A stretch of DNA of 20,967 bases from CAYUNA01 sp047629355 (GCA_047629355.1 JBLHWU010000113.1:1-20967), one strand, 5' to 3'. Positions 7,651-15,263 are shown, counted from the stretch's first letter. Notes: generated by a model not told the origin, from the letters alone. A program made the numbers and translations.

Positions 7651-8487
7651 ATGCAAGCATCCAGCACTCTCGGCGTTATCATTCTTCTCTTCACCGGAAT
7701 TTTTACCTACAAAGCATTTACGGATAAAGCATATCTCGAAGACAATATTTTTGACATTGATAAAATACTGATAGACCGAGAGTTCGGACGAATTATCTCC
7801 TCTGGATTTCTTCACGCTAACTGGTTTCATTTTGGTTTCAATATGGGCACAATGCTGACCTTCAGCTATCTTCTGGAAAAGTCAATGGGCGCAACGAATT
7901 TTCTGCTAATCTACTTCTTATCCCTCATCGGCGGAAGCCTTTTATCCTTGTATATTCATCGAAACCATTCAGATTATCGAGCTTACGGTGCATCGGGTGC
8001 AGTGTGTGGATTGTTGTTAGCGTCGGTGGTTTTATTTCCAGAAGCAGTGTTTTCTATTCCGTTTTCGGATGCGTCGATTCCACGTTGGATATTGGCAGTG
8101 GCGTTTGTTTTGGCATCTATCTTTGGTATCAAAACCTCGTGGGGAAATATTGGACATGATGCGCACTTAGGTGGTAGCTTGTGCGGTGTTTTTCTGACCT
8201 TGATTATCCAGCCAAGTATTTTAAAAACGAATTGGTGGATTGTTTTATTGATTGTGATTCCTTCTATAGCATTTTTGATTTTAATGGTTAAAAAGCCTGA
8301 AATTATGATGATTGACAAATATTGGGGTGTTGATTTTAAGCAAAAAAAAGAGGAGCGAAAGTTGAAGAAATCGCAAAGCAATAACTTGCGTCTGGATTAT
8401 TTATTGGATAAAATTAAGCGAGAAGGCTTAGGGTGTTTGAGTCAAAAGGAACGCGATGCGCTGGAGAGACTGAAGGATGAATTGTAG
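7651..8487 (+). CDS. Rhomboid-family intramembrane serine protease
   Basis: 278 residues with about six hydrophobic segments. The rhomboid motifs are in order: HANWFHFGFNMG (TM2, His and Asn of the oxyanion site), AYGASGAVCG with the nucleophile Ser115, and GHDAHLGG with the catalytic His172 in a later helix. The C-terminal cytosolic tail (about residues 225-278, basic, ending in LDYLLDKIKREGLGCLSQKERDALERL) resembles the small helical tail domain often fused to Bacteroidota rhomboids. It should cleave transmembrane substrates in the inner membrane; targets are unknown. It follows arfB by about 70 nt. Confidence 0.88.
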   Translation: MQASSTLGVIILLFTGIFTYKAFTDKAYLEDNIFDIDKILIDREFGRIISSGFLHANWFHFGFNMGTMLTFSYLLEKSMGATNFLLIYFLSLIGGSLLSLYIHRNHSDYRAYGASGAVCGLLLASVVLFPEAVFSIPFSDASIPRWILAVAFVLASIFGIKTSWGNIGHDAHLGGSLCGVFLTLIIQPSILKTNWWIVLLIVIPSIAFLILMVKKPEIMMIDKYWGVDFKQKKEERKLKKSQSNNLRLDYLLDKIKREGLGCLSQKERDALERLKDEL

Positions 8488-8530
8488 GGTTAGATGGGAG
8501 GAGTCTTCTGCGGTGATGCGAGTGAGGTTC

Positions 8531-8605
8531 TTTAGGGACAAAAACGGTTTTCATAATACCGTTTTTGTCCTTCAAACTTACCCGCCGCGCCGTTAGGCGT
8601 GGCGC
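8531..8605 (+). repeat. Double-hairpin repeat family, copy B (between convergent genes)
   Basis: Hairpin 1 pairs 8536-8548 (GGACAAAAACGGT) with 8558-8570. Hairpin 2 pairs 8583-8591 (CGCCGCGCC) with 8596-8604 with one G-T pair and loop GTTA. It sits between the 3' ends of the rhomboid gene and hisS, so it could also act as a two-way transcription barrier. The spacer and the order of the two hairpins match copies A and C. Confidence 0.75.
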
Positions 8606-8670
8606 AATAGCAAAGCACATTTACATTTTTGGGTGGTTTCAAATTACAGATTAGAATAGAGGCAGTAATT

Positions 8671-10248
8671 CTAAGTCGTTGCCAACTGGTTTTTCACATA
8701 CGCAACCAATTCTTCTCTGGAAACCTCTTTCTGAATCCGTTCTCGAAACTCTTTTTTATCAGAAATCTGGTCAGCCAATTGCGTTCCTAGTTTCAAGTTC
8801 TTCACAGTCGCTGTTCCTTTCTCCGCTTCATTTTCTCCCATCAAAACAACGATTGGGCAACCTTTATCATCCGCGTATTTCATCTGCTTTTTCATCTTTT
8901 TGAAACCTTTGTAGAAACCATAATAAACTTCGGTATCTACGCCCGCTTCTCGCAAATCACGCGCAATTTTCTGGTATTCCCCCACCAAAGAATCATCAAA
9001 ATAAGCAATCAAAACTGGGCCATCCTGTTTCGCACTTGCTTTTCCTGTCAAAGTCAACAAAGCTGCCAATCGGTCAACGCCAATCGACGCACCCGTACCT
9101 GGGACTTTCATATTCAACAAATTCTCCACCAAACCATCATAGCGACCGCCGCCACAAATCGAACCCACGCGTCGCTCTTTCCCTTTTCTATCTTTATAAG
9201 TCAATAGCGATTCAACTTCAAAAACTGGCCCTGTATAATAAGCCATTCCACGAATCAACGTTGGGTCAAAAATTACGCGTTTTTCATCAAAATCAAGCGC
9301 ATTCAAAATGCTATCAATCTTTTTCAATTCCGCAATTCCTTCTTCCGCAATTTCATTACCTTTCAAACTTGTTTCCAGTTGTGCCAAAACTTCCGCACGC
9401 GTATTTGCATTTTCAAAGCCTTTCAAATAATCGACAATATCTTGAACCATCGTTTCTGAAAGGCCCAAGCCAGCGATTTCTGCACCAGAAGAATCCGTCC
9501 GTCCTGCGCCCAATTCAAGCTTCATCGCATCCCAACCAATCTTATCTAATTTATCAAAAACGCGTAGAATTGCGCCTTCTTGTTCGTCGTCCGTAACGCC
9601 TTTGGATTGCAAAAATCCTTTCAAGACTTTTCGGTTGTTAACTTTAACAATATACGTCTCGCGGTCAAGTCCAATCGCCTCCAAAGCATCGCACAAAATC
9701 ATGCAAACTTCCGCATCTGCGCCTACATCAGCCGTACCAACCGAATCAAAATCCAATTGCCAAAATTCTCGAAAACGTCCTGGTGCCAACTTAACCTCAT
9801 ACCGAAAAACAGGACCAAAAGCATATCGCCGAAATAAAGGCACCCGACCTTCTGCAATCACATTTTTTCGAAAATCTTCCCACATTTTCTCCGCATAATG
9901 CCGCGCCAAAGGAGCCGTTAAATCATAGCGCATCGCCACCGGATGGTTTTCCATAATGACTTTACCATCAGCGTCTTGCAGCTTTTTTCCTTTCTTATCT
10001 AAAACGGGTTCAATCTCTGGATTTCTAAACGAATAAACCCCTTTATCAACCGTATCTTCGTCCGGCATGTATTTCCCAATCGCGTCCGCATATTCGAACA
10101 ATGGCGTATCCAATTGCTCAAAACCATACTTTTTATAGACCCCTCGCGCAGCGTCGATGATTTTCCACCGCAATTCATTTCCAGCGGCATCAATATCTCT
10201 AAATCCTTTGACAATGCGAGGAATTGTTCCTCTTTCTGGGTTTTCCAT
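8671..10248 (-). CDS. hisS: Histidyl-tRNA synthetase, eukaryote-like type
   Basis: 525 residues. Class II core: RYDLTAPLARHYAE (107-120) in place of the RPEGTA seen in E. coli-type enzymes, motif 2 with loop VFRYEVKLAPGRFREFWQ (147-164), the histidine-specific IRGMAYYTGPVFE (332-344), GGGRYDGL, and motif 3 PGTGASIGVDRL (383-394), followed by a C-terminal anticodon-binding domain from about residue 410. It charges tRNA-His. At 525 residues it is longer than the roughly 420-460 residues common in bacteria, with an extended insertion at about 215-325. RYDLT and GRFREF...DFD resemble eukaryotic and alphaproteobacterial HisRS. The gene lies 139 nt downstream of its own tRNA. Function is certain; origin by transfer is inferred. 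Confidence 0.96.
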   Translation of the reverse strand: MENPERGTIPRIVKGFRDIDAAGNELRWKIIDAARGVYKKYGFEQLDTPLFEYADAIGKYMPDEDTVDKGVYSFRNPEIEPVLDKKGKKLQDADGKVIMENHPVAMRYDLTAPLARHYAEKMWEDFRKNVIAEGRVPLFRRYAFGPVFRYEVKLAPGRFREFWQLDFDSVGTADVGADAEVCMILCDALEAIGLDRETYIVKVNNRKVLKGFLQSKGVTDDEQEGAILRVFDKLDKIGWDAMKLELGAGRTDSSGAEIAGLGLSETMVQDIVDYLKGFENANTRAEVLAQLETSLKGNEIAEEGIAELKKIDSILNALDFDEKRVIFDPTLIRGMAYYTGPVFEVESLLTYKDRKGKERRVGSICGGGRYDGLVENLLNMKVPGTGASIGVDRLAALLTLTGKASAKQDGPVLIAYFDDSLVGEYQKIARDLREAGVDTEVYYGFYKGFKKMKKQMKYADDKGCPIVVLMGENEAEKGTATVKNLKLGTQLADQISDKKEFRERIQKEVSREELVAYVKNQLATT

Positions 10249-10263
10249 ATTTCTTTTTTAGGG

Positions 10264-10334
10264 GTCAGAGGTCAGGAGTCAGAAGTCAGAATTTACAAGC
10301 TTTATTGCCTGACTTCTGACTCCTGACCTCCGAC
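10264..10334. repeat. Heptamer-based inverted repeat in the hisS leader
   Basis: Four head-to-tail copies of a GTCAGRR heptamer (GTCAGAG, GTCAGGA, GTCAGAA, GTCAGAA at 10264-10291) face their reverse complements at 10309-10334. The arms pair over 26 bp with one mismatch around a 19-nt loop. The structure ends 16 nt before the hisS start codon. Function is unknown; it could be a hairpin in the hisS mRNA or a simple-sequence repeat. Confidence 0.8.
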
Positions 10335-10352
10335 TCCTTACCTGTACAAACG

Positions 10353-10385
10353 AAAAAAGCATTATCCAATATTGAATAATGCTTT
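10353..10385 (-). terminator. Rho-independent terminator of tRNA-His
   Basis: On the minus strand a 10-bp stem (10376-10385 with 10356-10365, AAAGCATTAT) is followed at once by a run of T (complement of the A-run at 10353-10358). It starts 3 nt after the discriminator base of tRNA-His, so tRNA-His is probably a separate transcript from hisS. Confidence 0.7.
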
Positions 10386-10387
10386 CG

Positions 10388-10461
10388 TTCCCACGACTAG
10401 ATTCGAACTAGTGACTTCCTGGACCACAACCAGGCGCTCTAACCAACTGAGCTACGCGGGA
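10388..10461 (-). tRNA. tRNA-His (anticodon GTG), A73 and no encoded G-1
   Basis: A full cloverleaf is readable on the minus strand: acceptor TCCCGCG pairing with CGTGGGA (one G-T pair), D-stem GCTC/GAGC, anticodon arm CCTGG-TTGTGGT-CCAGG with anticodon GTG, T-arm ACTAG-TTCGAAT-CTAGT, and discriminator A73. It is 74 nt, with CCA not encoded (CGA follows). Canonical bacterial tRNA-His has an extra G-1 paired with C73. Here the -1 base is T, the first pair is T1-A72, and position 73 is A. The cognate hisS is the next gene downstream. Confidence 0.95.
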
Positions 10462-10797
10462 ATAATATGATGATGAATTGAATTCATAATTATGCTTTGT
10501 TTCTAAAGCGGCGCAAAAATAGAATTTCTTTTTATTCCCAATAGCTTTTTTGGGAAAAAAGTTCACATAATTTTAATTTGAAAGTGAGTTGGGAGTAGTT
10601 TTGAAAATGAATATTTAGATATTTGGATGTTAAGACGTTGATTTTTAGTGATTTAACAGAGCCGTTTCGTTCTTTTTAAAATTTGACTTCTTGAAAAAAT
10701 ATTTTCCACCAATTTTTCATAAAAGTGCATCTTGCTTCAAAATGGATTTAAATAGGAAATTTAGGAAAAGAACAGCTCTTGTATCAAAATCAATTTT
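10462..10797. other. AT-rich intergenic stretch between tRNA-His and the TonB_C pair
   Basis: 336 bp without a gene. The left end carries the likely tRNA-His promoter (10514-10541). The remainder is AT-rich with no open frame of note and no clear promoter for the plus-strand gene at 10798. Confidence 0.6.
10514..10541 (-). promoter_or_regulatory. Likely tRNA-His promoter
   Basis: On the minus strand TTG (10541-10539) is followed after 17 nt by TATTTTTG (10521-10514), matching TAnnTTTG. It lies about 52 nt upstream of the tRNA 5' end. Confidence 0.5.
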
Positions 10798-11297
10798 GTG
10801 AAAAAAATAATGTGCATATTTAGTTTTTTAATAATCGTAAATTTATCGTTTGCTCAAACGGAAATGCCAATTGAGGAAAAGTCAAGAGAAATGATAGTTA
10901 CGCTGCCACCACGCCACCGCCACCTACGAGAATAAAGGATAAAAACCCATGTGCAGATATGTTTAGACGTCCATATACAATGCCAATGTTTTCGGCTTGC
11001 GAAGATGTTGAAAATGTAAATAAACGGTCGGAGTGTTCTAATGGAAAATTGCTAAAATTCATTGAGGAGAATTTAATTTATCCATGTGAATTAGATACTT
11101 CGGGTATGGTCGTGTTGCGTTTTGTTGTAGAAAAAGACGGCACATTAACTGATATTAAAGTTGTCAGAAATATAGGCTATGGCTGTGGAGAAGTTGCTTT
11201 GGAAATGGTAGAGAAAATGCCGAAATGGAATCCAGGAACTTCGTGTTATGTTCCTGTTCGGAATCAATATAATTTGCCTGTCAAATTCAAGCTTTAA
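10798..11297 (+). pseudogene. Secreted TonB C-terminal-domain protein, frameshifted in a proline tract
   Basis: A GTG start at 10798 opens a frame encoding a signal peptide (KKIMCIFSFLIIVNLSFAQ) and then EMPIEEKSREMIVTLPP. The frame ends at a stop near 10929. The next frame, open from 10875, continues as PPPPTRIKDKNPCADMF and then a TonB_C domain (VVLRFVVEKDGTLTDIKVVRNIGYGCGEVALEMVEKMPKWNPG). Adding one C in the CCACCACG stretch near 10906-10914 joins the two into a single protein of about 166 residues with a short polyproline linker. The domain matches the gene 100 nt downstream, which is intact. It is either a real 1-nt deletion or an assembly error. Intact relatives would be periplasmic TonB_C proteins lacking a membrane anchor. 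An internal ATG (10959) would give the domain without export. Confidence 0.8.
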
Positions 11298-11341
11298 CCC
11301 CTATTTAACTTTCCTGATGACAGGGACTTATGAGTTTTTAT

Positions 11342-11349
11342 TACCTTTG
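11342..11349 (+). promoter_or_regulatory. Candidate -7 element for the second TonB_C gene
   Basis: TACCTTTG matches TAnnTTTG and lies 51 nt upstream of the ATG at 11400. No clear -33 box at standard spacing. Confidence 0.35.
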
Positions 11350-11399
11350 ATTTGTTCAAATAATAAAAACTAATTTTTTTAACTTTAAAACCTATTTTA

Positions 11400-11861
11400 A
11401 TGAAAAAAGTAACGCTCTTGTTTAGTCTGATTTTAATGGTTAACTTGTCTTTTGCTCAGGTTGAGGATGTAAAATTTACAGGAGATAAATCAATAGAAGA
11501 TGAGTCGGATGAAATATTTAAGGTTGTTGATGAAATGCCATTTTTCCCTGGGTGTGAAAGTGAAACAGATAAATTTGAAAAGAAAAAGTGTGCAGATACA
11601 AAAATGCTTATTTTTATATACAAAAATGTCAAATATCCAGATATTGCAAAAAAGAAGGAAATTGAAGGTAAGGTCATTGTGAGGTTTTATGTGGAAAGAG
11701 ACGGGACATTGTCTAATATCGAAATTGCACGAGATATCGGTGGTGGTTGTGGTGAAGCAGCTTTAGATGTTGTTAAAATGATGCCTTCTTGGAATCCAGG
11801 GTTACAAAAAGGAAATCCTGTAAGAGTAGAGTACCTTGTTCCTGTAAAGTTCAAACTTTAA
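11400..11861 (+). CDS. Secreted TonB C-terminal-domain protein
   Basis: 153 residues: signal peptide MKKVTLLFSLILMVNLSFAQ, an acidic linker, then EMPFFPGCE and a TonB_C-like domain (KVIVRFYVERDGTLSNIEIARDIGGGCGEAALDVVKMMPSWNPG). TonB normally couples the proton-motive force to outer-membrane receptors through an inner-membrane anchor and a proline-rich spacer; this protein has neither, and only the domain is exported. Such short proteins are common in Bacteroidota and their role is not established. It is a tandem paralogue of the broken gene just upstream: both share NLSFAQ at the signal cleavage site, the GYGCGE/GGGCGE motif and the ending PVKFKL. It is followed by a strong bidirectional terminator. 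Confidence 0.85.
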   Translation: MKKVTLLFSLILMVNLSFAQVEDVKFTGDKSIEDESDEIFKVVDEMPFFPGCESETDKFEKKKCADTKMLIFIYKNVKYPDIAKKKEIEGKVIVRFYVERDGTLSNIEIARDIGGGCGEAALDVVKMMPSWNPGLQKGNPVRVEYLVPVKFKL

Positions 11862-11871
11862 AAGCAATTCC

Positions 11872-11914
11872 AAAAAAAAAAGTGGTTGACTCTCCCGAAT
11901 CAACCACTTTTTTT
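11872..11914. terminator. Bidirectional rho-independent terminator
   Basis: A perfect 9-bp stem (AGTGGTTGA 11881-11889 with 11900-11908), extended by A-T pairs from an A9 run on the left and a T run on the right. It serves both the TonB_C gene (plus) and mdh (minus), which converge here. Confidence 0.85.
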
Positions 11915-11982
11915 ATATCAAAAACAACCACAAATTTTCAACAACCCGCCCGTGAGCCGTCCGCCGAAAACCATGGGCCGTC

Positions 11983-12915
11983 TTACACACCCATCTTATT
12001 GAAAGTATCAATTACTGCACGAACGTGTTCCGCAGATTCTTTCAATAACTTCGTTTCATCTTTGTTCAATTGCAATTCGATGATTTCCTCGATTCCGTTT
12101 GCACCCAACTTAACAGGTACGCCCAAGAAGATATCCTCCAAACCGTACTCACCGCTCAAGTGTGCACAACATGGGAAAATACGTTGCTCATCACGAACGA
12201 TAGTCTCGACCATTTGAGCTGCTGCTGCACCTGGCGCATACCAAGCAGAAGTACCCATCAAGCCAACCAATTCTCCACCACCTTTCTTGGTGCGTTCAAC
12301 GATTGCATCTAAATCTTCTTCGCTAATCAACTCCAAAACTGGAATACCAGAAACGGTCGTGTAGCGAGGCAATGGCACCATTGTATCACCGTGTCCACCC
12401 ATCAACACCGCTTGGATGTCTTTCGGAGAAACGTTCAAAGCGGTTGCCAAAAATGCACGGTAACGAGCAGTATCTAGGATACCAGCCATACCAAATACAC
12501 GCGTTGAAGGCAAACCAGAAGCTCGGTAAGCTGCCAAAGTCATGACGTCCAAAGGATTGGAAACGACGATGATAATCGGATTCTTTGAGTGTTCCATGAT
12601 GCTTTTCGTGACAGACGCAACGATTTTAGCATTGGTAGAAATCAAATCATCGCGAGACATACCCGGACGACGAGGAATACCCGCTGTAATCACAACGATG
12701 TCAGAATCTGCAGTATCTGCATAATCTGCCGTTCCTTTCAAGGTCGTACTGTAATAGTCAATAGACGCTTGTTGCCAGCTATCAAGAGCTTTTCCTTTTG
12801 CGAAATCGCCTTTCAAATCAAGCAAGACAACTTCTTTTACAACGTCTTTGTGTGCCAATACATTTGCGCAGGTTGCTCCTACATTTCCTGCTCCAACTAT
12901 GGTTACTTTTGCCAT
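11983..12915 (-). CDS. mdh: Malate dehydrogenase (LDH-like type)
   Basis: 310 residues. The N-terminal Rossmann motif GAGNVG (8-13) binds NAD. GIPRRPGMSRDDL (79-91) carries the arginines that select a dicarboxylate, marking it as malate and not lactate dehydrogenase. NPLDVMT and GGHGDTMVPL (catalytic His175) follow. Length and motifs match the tetrameric LDH-like MDH family used in the TCA cycle of Bacteroidota. It interconverts malate and oxaloacetate with NAD in the cytosol. It is a single-gene unit; the predicted -7 box at 13237 would give a leader of over 300 nt. Confidence 0.95.
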   Translation of the reverse strand: MAKVTIVGAGNVGATCANVLAHKDVVKEVVLLDLKGDFAKGKALDSWQQASIDYYSTTLKGTADYADTADSDIVVITAGIPRRPGMSRDDLISTNAKIVASVTKSIMEHSKNPIIIVVSNPLDVMTLAAYRASGLPSTRVFGMAGILDTARYRAFLATALNVSPKDIQAVLMGGHGDTMVPLPRYTTVSGIPVLELISEEDLDAIVERTKKGGGELVGLMGTSAWYAPGAAAAQMVETIVRDEQRIFPCCAHLSGEYGLEDIFLGVPVKLGANGIEEIIELQLNKDETKLLKESAEHVRAVIDTFNKMGV

Positions 12916-13236
12916 GAATAATGGAATTTTTTTGGTAAAATTTGGTGGACATTTTAAAATAATTAGATACTTTGATATTAGAATTATCTAACCTGTTTTA
13001 GAAGCGAATCAAGGGTATTACTTTAAGTAAAGCCTTTAATTTACATCGAAAACTAAATTAGTTAATGTAATATTTCAAAATGTCTATCCTAAAATGTTCA
13101 CATTTAATTTAATTTAGTTCAGAGAATTAGACCTAATTTTAAAAACAAGCCTAATGACAGAATTTTGAAAAAAAGCATAAATAACGTGTATTTGTCATTA
13201 TCAACTCTTTTTTTTCAAAACCCTGATTTTCGGGCG

Positions 13237-13244
13237 CAAATGTA
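13237..13244 (-). promoter_or_regulatory. Candidate -7 element for mdh
   Basis: TACATTTG on the minus strand fits TAnnTTTG. It would imply an about 320-nt 5' leader for mdh. No clear -33 box. Confidence 0.3.
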
Positions 13245-13321
13245 GGGAATTTTTAAAGGAATAACTTGAATAGGTTCTGCAATTGATAAAAGTTGTGTCG
13301 GAAACCTGTCGTTTTTTTTCC

Positions 13322-13329
13322 TAACTTTG
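13322..13329 (+). promoter_or_regulatory. Candidate -7 element for the M43 protease gene
   Basis: TAACTTTG fits TAnnTTTG. It is about 300 nt upstream of the gene start, so the leader would contain the inverted repeat at 13423-13502. No -33 box at normal spacing. Confidence 0.3.
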
Positions 13330-13422
13330 CCCAGACGCTCAAAATTTGTTGGGAAACTGACTTTTTGGGGACTAATTTCAATCCGAATAGAACAACCTAT
13401 ATTCCGAATGGGTTTTTAAATA

Positions 13423-13502
13423 TAGACTTATTACCCTTTAAAAATGCTTGTATAATATTTAAATATTTTCAGACGAGTATTTATTAAAGGGTAACAAGTC
13501 TA
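13423..13502. repeat. 19-bp inverted repeat enclosing 42 bp
   Basis: 13423-13441 (TAGACTTATTACCCTTTAA) and 13484-13502 are reverse complements with one mismatch. The loop itself contains a 14-nt palindrome (AATATTTAAATATT). It resembles a tiny MITE-like element or a leader hairpin upstream of the protease gene. Confidence 0.7.
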
Positions 13503-13631
13503 ATGATTATCATTCATCATTTGGTGAAGACATTCAATAACGTCTAACTCAAAGTGTTTTTGCAAACGATATTAGAGTGGTTACCCAAACCTATCGTTTT
13601 TGAAATCACATCAATTTTAACGTATTTTAGC

Positions 13632-15170
13632 ATGAAAAAAAATATTACGTATTTATTGGCTTTCTTAATGGTCATCGGAATTAGTGATGCAGTGATGGCA
13701 CAAGCACACAAAAACTGCGGCATGAAAGTCGAAGATCTAGCGGAAGTGAAGAGACAAATGTTAGAGAATCGTCGCGAAATGGCGAATTTCACATCGACTC
13801 GAAACGACGTTGTTACTTATGTCCCCATTCGGTGGCATTTGGTGGCGAATGCAGCAGGTGAAGGTCGTGCAGGTGAGCGTCAAGCTTTGGATGCTTTGTG
13901 TAATTTGAATACGAATTACGAAGAACAGGAAGTTCAATTTTATATCGAAGAGTTTAATTATATTAACAGCAATACCATTTATAGCAATCCTGATGGCTTT
14001 TCAGGTGCGATTAATTTGTCGGCAAATATGACTTATGATGCTGTCAATATTTTTGTAGTTGGACCAGAAGTTGGGGTTGATCCAAGCAATCCTGGAAGTG
14101 TCGTTCAGGCGTATTATCAGCCACCTGCGGGTGCAAGCGGCGGTCGAGATTGGATTGTTTGTAATAAACTGTACTTGACGGATGAATACGTATTGACGCA
14201 TGAAATGGGACACTTTTTAAGTTTGCCACATCCATTCTCTGGTTGGGATTTCACGCCTTGGGATTCAGATTTACATGGCAACCCAGTGATGCTCAATAAT
14301 GCGCCAGATGGTGGTCAGGTAGAACGCGTGAATGGTAGTAATTGTAGCACAGCAGGCGATGCGATTTGTGATACGCCAGCGGATTACAACTTTGGATTGA
14401 CGTTTAATTCCAATTGTAACTACACAGGCAACTGTCGTGATGCTAATGATGAGCTTTTAACTCCTTTGGAAGAAAATGTGATGAATTATTTCGGTTGTAA
14501 CACGCAGTCTTTCACAGCAGGTCAAGAAGTGGAGGTCCAAAATAGTTTGAATAGCAACAATCGAAATTATTGTACGCCAGATTATACGCCAGAAATTGGT
14601 GAGATTACGGGTAACTTAGATTTGATTTACCCAAATAATTTGCAGACCACCAACAATTATAACTACGTGAATTTGCAGTGGGAAGCGAAAGATAACGCGA
14701 CGAGTTATGTGGTAGAAATTGCAGGTGCACAAGTGTTCACAATGGTTACAAATTCTAATAATTTAGAGTTGACGAACTTGGAAGCAGGTTCTACTTACCT
14801 ATGGAAAGTGACGCCATTTAATGAATCTGGCGGCTGTGCAAATACCTCTTCTCAGCAGATTTTTAAAACTGGAGACAATGCGACTGCAACGACGGATGTG
14901 AAAGAAATTTCGGATTGGACCATCGCGCCAAATCCTGTTTCTAATCAAGAAAATATCCGCGTAAGCATCAATGCTTCCGCTAATTTTACGGCTGATTTAT
15001 TCTTAGTTGATTTGACTGGTAAAATAGTTCAAATGATTAACAATCAAGTATTTACTGCTGGAAATGCGGTGGTTGAAATGCGTGTTGCTGATTTGCCAAC
15101 GGGTATTTATACTTTGGCGGTTCAGTCTGCCAATGGCGTTTCTAATCAACGGATTGTGGTGACGAAGTAG
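13632..15170 (+). CDS. Secreted M43 (pappalysin-like) metalloprotease with type IX sorting domain
   Basis: 512 residues from the ATG at 13632, which gives a clean signal peptide (MKKNITYLLAFLMVIGISDA...AQ); the frame is open further upstream to 13554 but that would bury the signal. The zinc site is HEMGHFLSLPH (His190, Glu191, His194, His200), with the M43-typical GDAICDTP (242-249) and the Met-turn NVMNYFGC (282-289). A fibronectin III-like domain follows at about 325-415 (VNLQWEAKDNATSYVVEI...STYLWKVTPF). The C-terminal 80 residues (WTIAPNPVSN...LTGKIV...LPTGIYTLAV...RIVVTK) are a type A T9SS sorting domain, so the protein is exported by the Por system and released or anchored at the surface. 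It likely degrades extracellular protein. A terminator follows. Confidence 0.92.
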   Translation: MKKNITYLLAFLMVIGISDAVMAQAHKNCGMKVEDLAEVKRQMLENRREMANFTSTRNDVVTYVPIRWHLVANAAGEGRAGERQALDALCNLNTNYEEQEVQFYIEEFNYINSNTIYSNPDGFSGAINLSANMTYDAVNIFVVGPEVGVDPSNPGSVVQAYYQPPAGASGGRDWIVCNKLYLTDEYVLTHEMGHFLSLPHPFSGWDFTPWDSDLHGNPVMLNNAPDGGQVERVNGSNCSTAGDAICDTPADYNFGLTFNSNCNYTGNCRDANDELLTPLEENVMNYFGCNTQSFTAGQEVEVQNSLNSNNRNYCTPDYTPEIGEITGNLDLIYPNNLQTTNNYNYVNLQWEAKDNATSYVVEIAGAQVFTMVTNSNNLELTNLEAGSTYLWKVTPFNESGGCANTSSQQIFKTGDNATATTDVKEISDWTIAPNPVSNQENIRVSINASANFTADLFLVDLTGKIVQMINNQVFTAGNAVVEMRVADLPTGIYTLAVQSANGVSNQRIVVTK

Positions 15171-15223
15171 GTTGCTTTGTTTTGCTTTCGTAATAGCAAA
15201 TTGCCACAGAAATTTCAAAAAAT

Positions 15224-15263
15224 AAAAATGCTGTTCCGAATTGAATTGGGGCGGCATTTTTTT
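15224..15263 (+). terminator. Terminator after the M43 protease gene
   Basis: A long stem starting AAAAATGCTG and ending GCGGCATTTTTTT, with several G-T pairs and one bulge, followed by a T run. It lies about 55 nt after the protease stop codon. Confidence 0.6.

Larger units (their letters stand above)
12916..13631. other. Long intergenic region between divergent mdh and M43 protease genes
   Basis: About 716 bp without a credible gene; small open frames here lack coding character. It holds two divergent TAnnTTTG elements (13237-13244 minus, 13322-13329 plus) and a 19-bp inverted repeat at 13423-13502. A small palindrome (AACTAA-A-TTAGTT) is near 13050. The rest is AT-rich and unremarkable. 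Confidence 0.65.

Noticed and set aside
9036..9596. 186-codon plus-strand open frame opposite hisS
   Set aside because: It lies wholly antisense to a clear synthetase gene with all class II motifs; its translation is Ser/Gln/His-rich and lacks domain features, as expected for a shadow frame.
10264..10334. Possible T-box or CRISPR-like array upstream of hisS
   Set aside because: The repeats are contiguous 7-mers without spacers, so not CRISPR. No T-box sequence or specifier/antiterminator layout is visible, and T-boxes are not expected in Bacteroidota.
11789..12217. 142-codon plus-strand frame over the TonB_C 3' end, terminator and mdh
   Set aside because: It runs through a strong terminator and is antisense to mdh; no motif or start context supports it.
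13293..13487. Small plus-strand frame between mdh and the protease gene
   Set aside because: It overlaps a candidate promoter and one arm of the inverted repeat and has no coding character.
13554..13631. Upstream ATG at 13554 as the M43 protease start
   Set aside because: It would place 26 residues before a standard Sec signal peptide; the ATG at 13632 gives a normal signal sequence.
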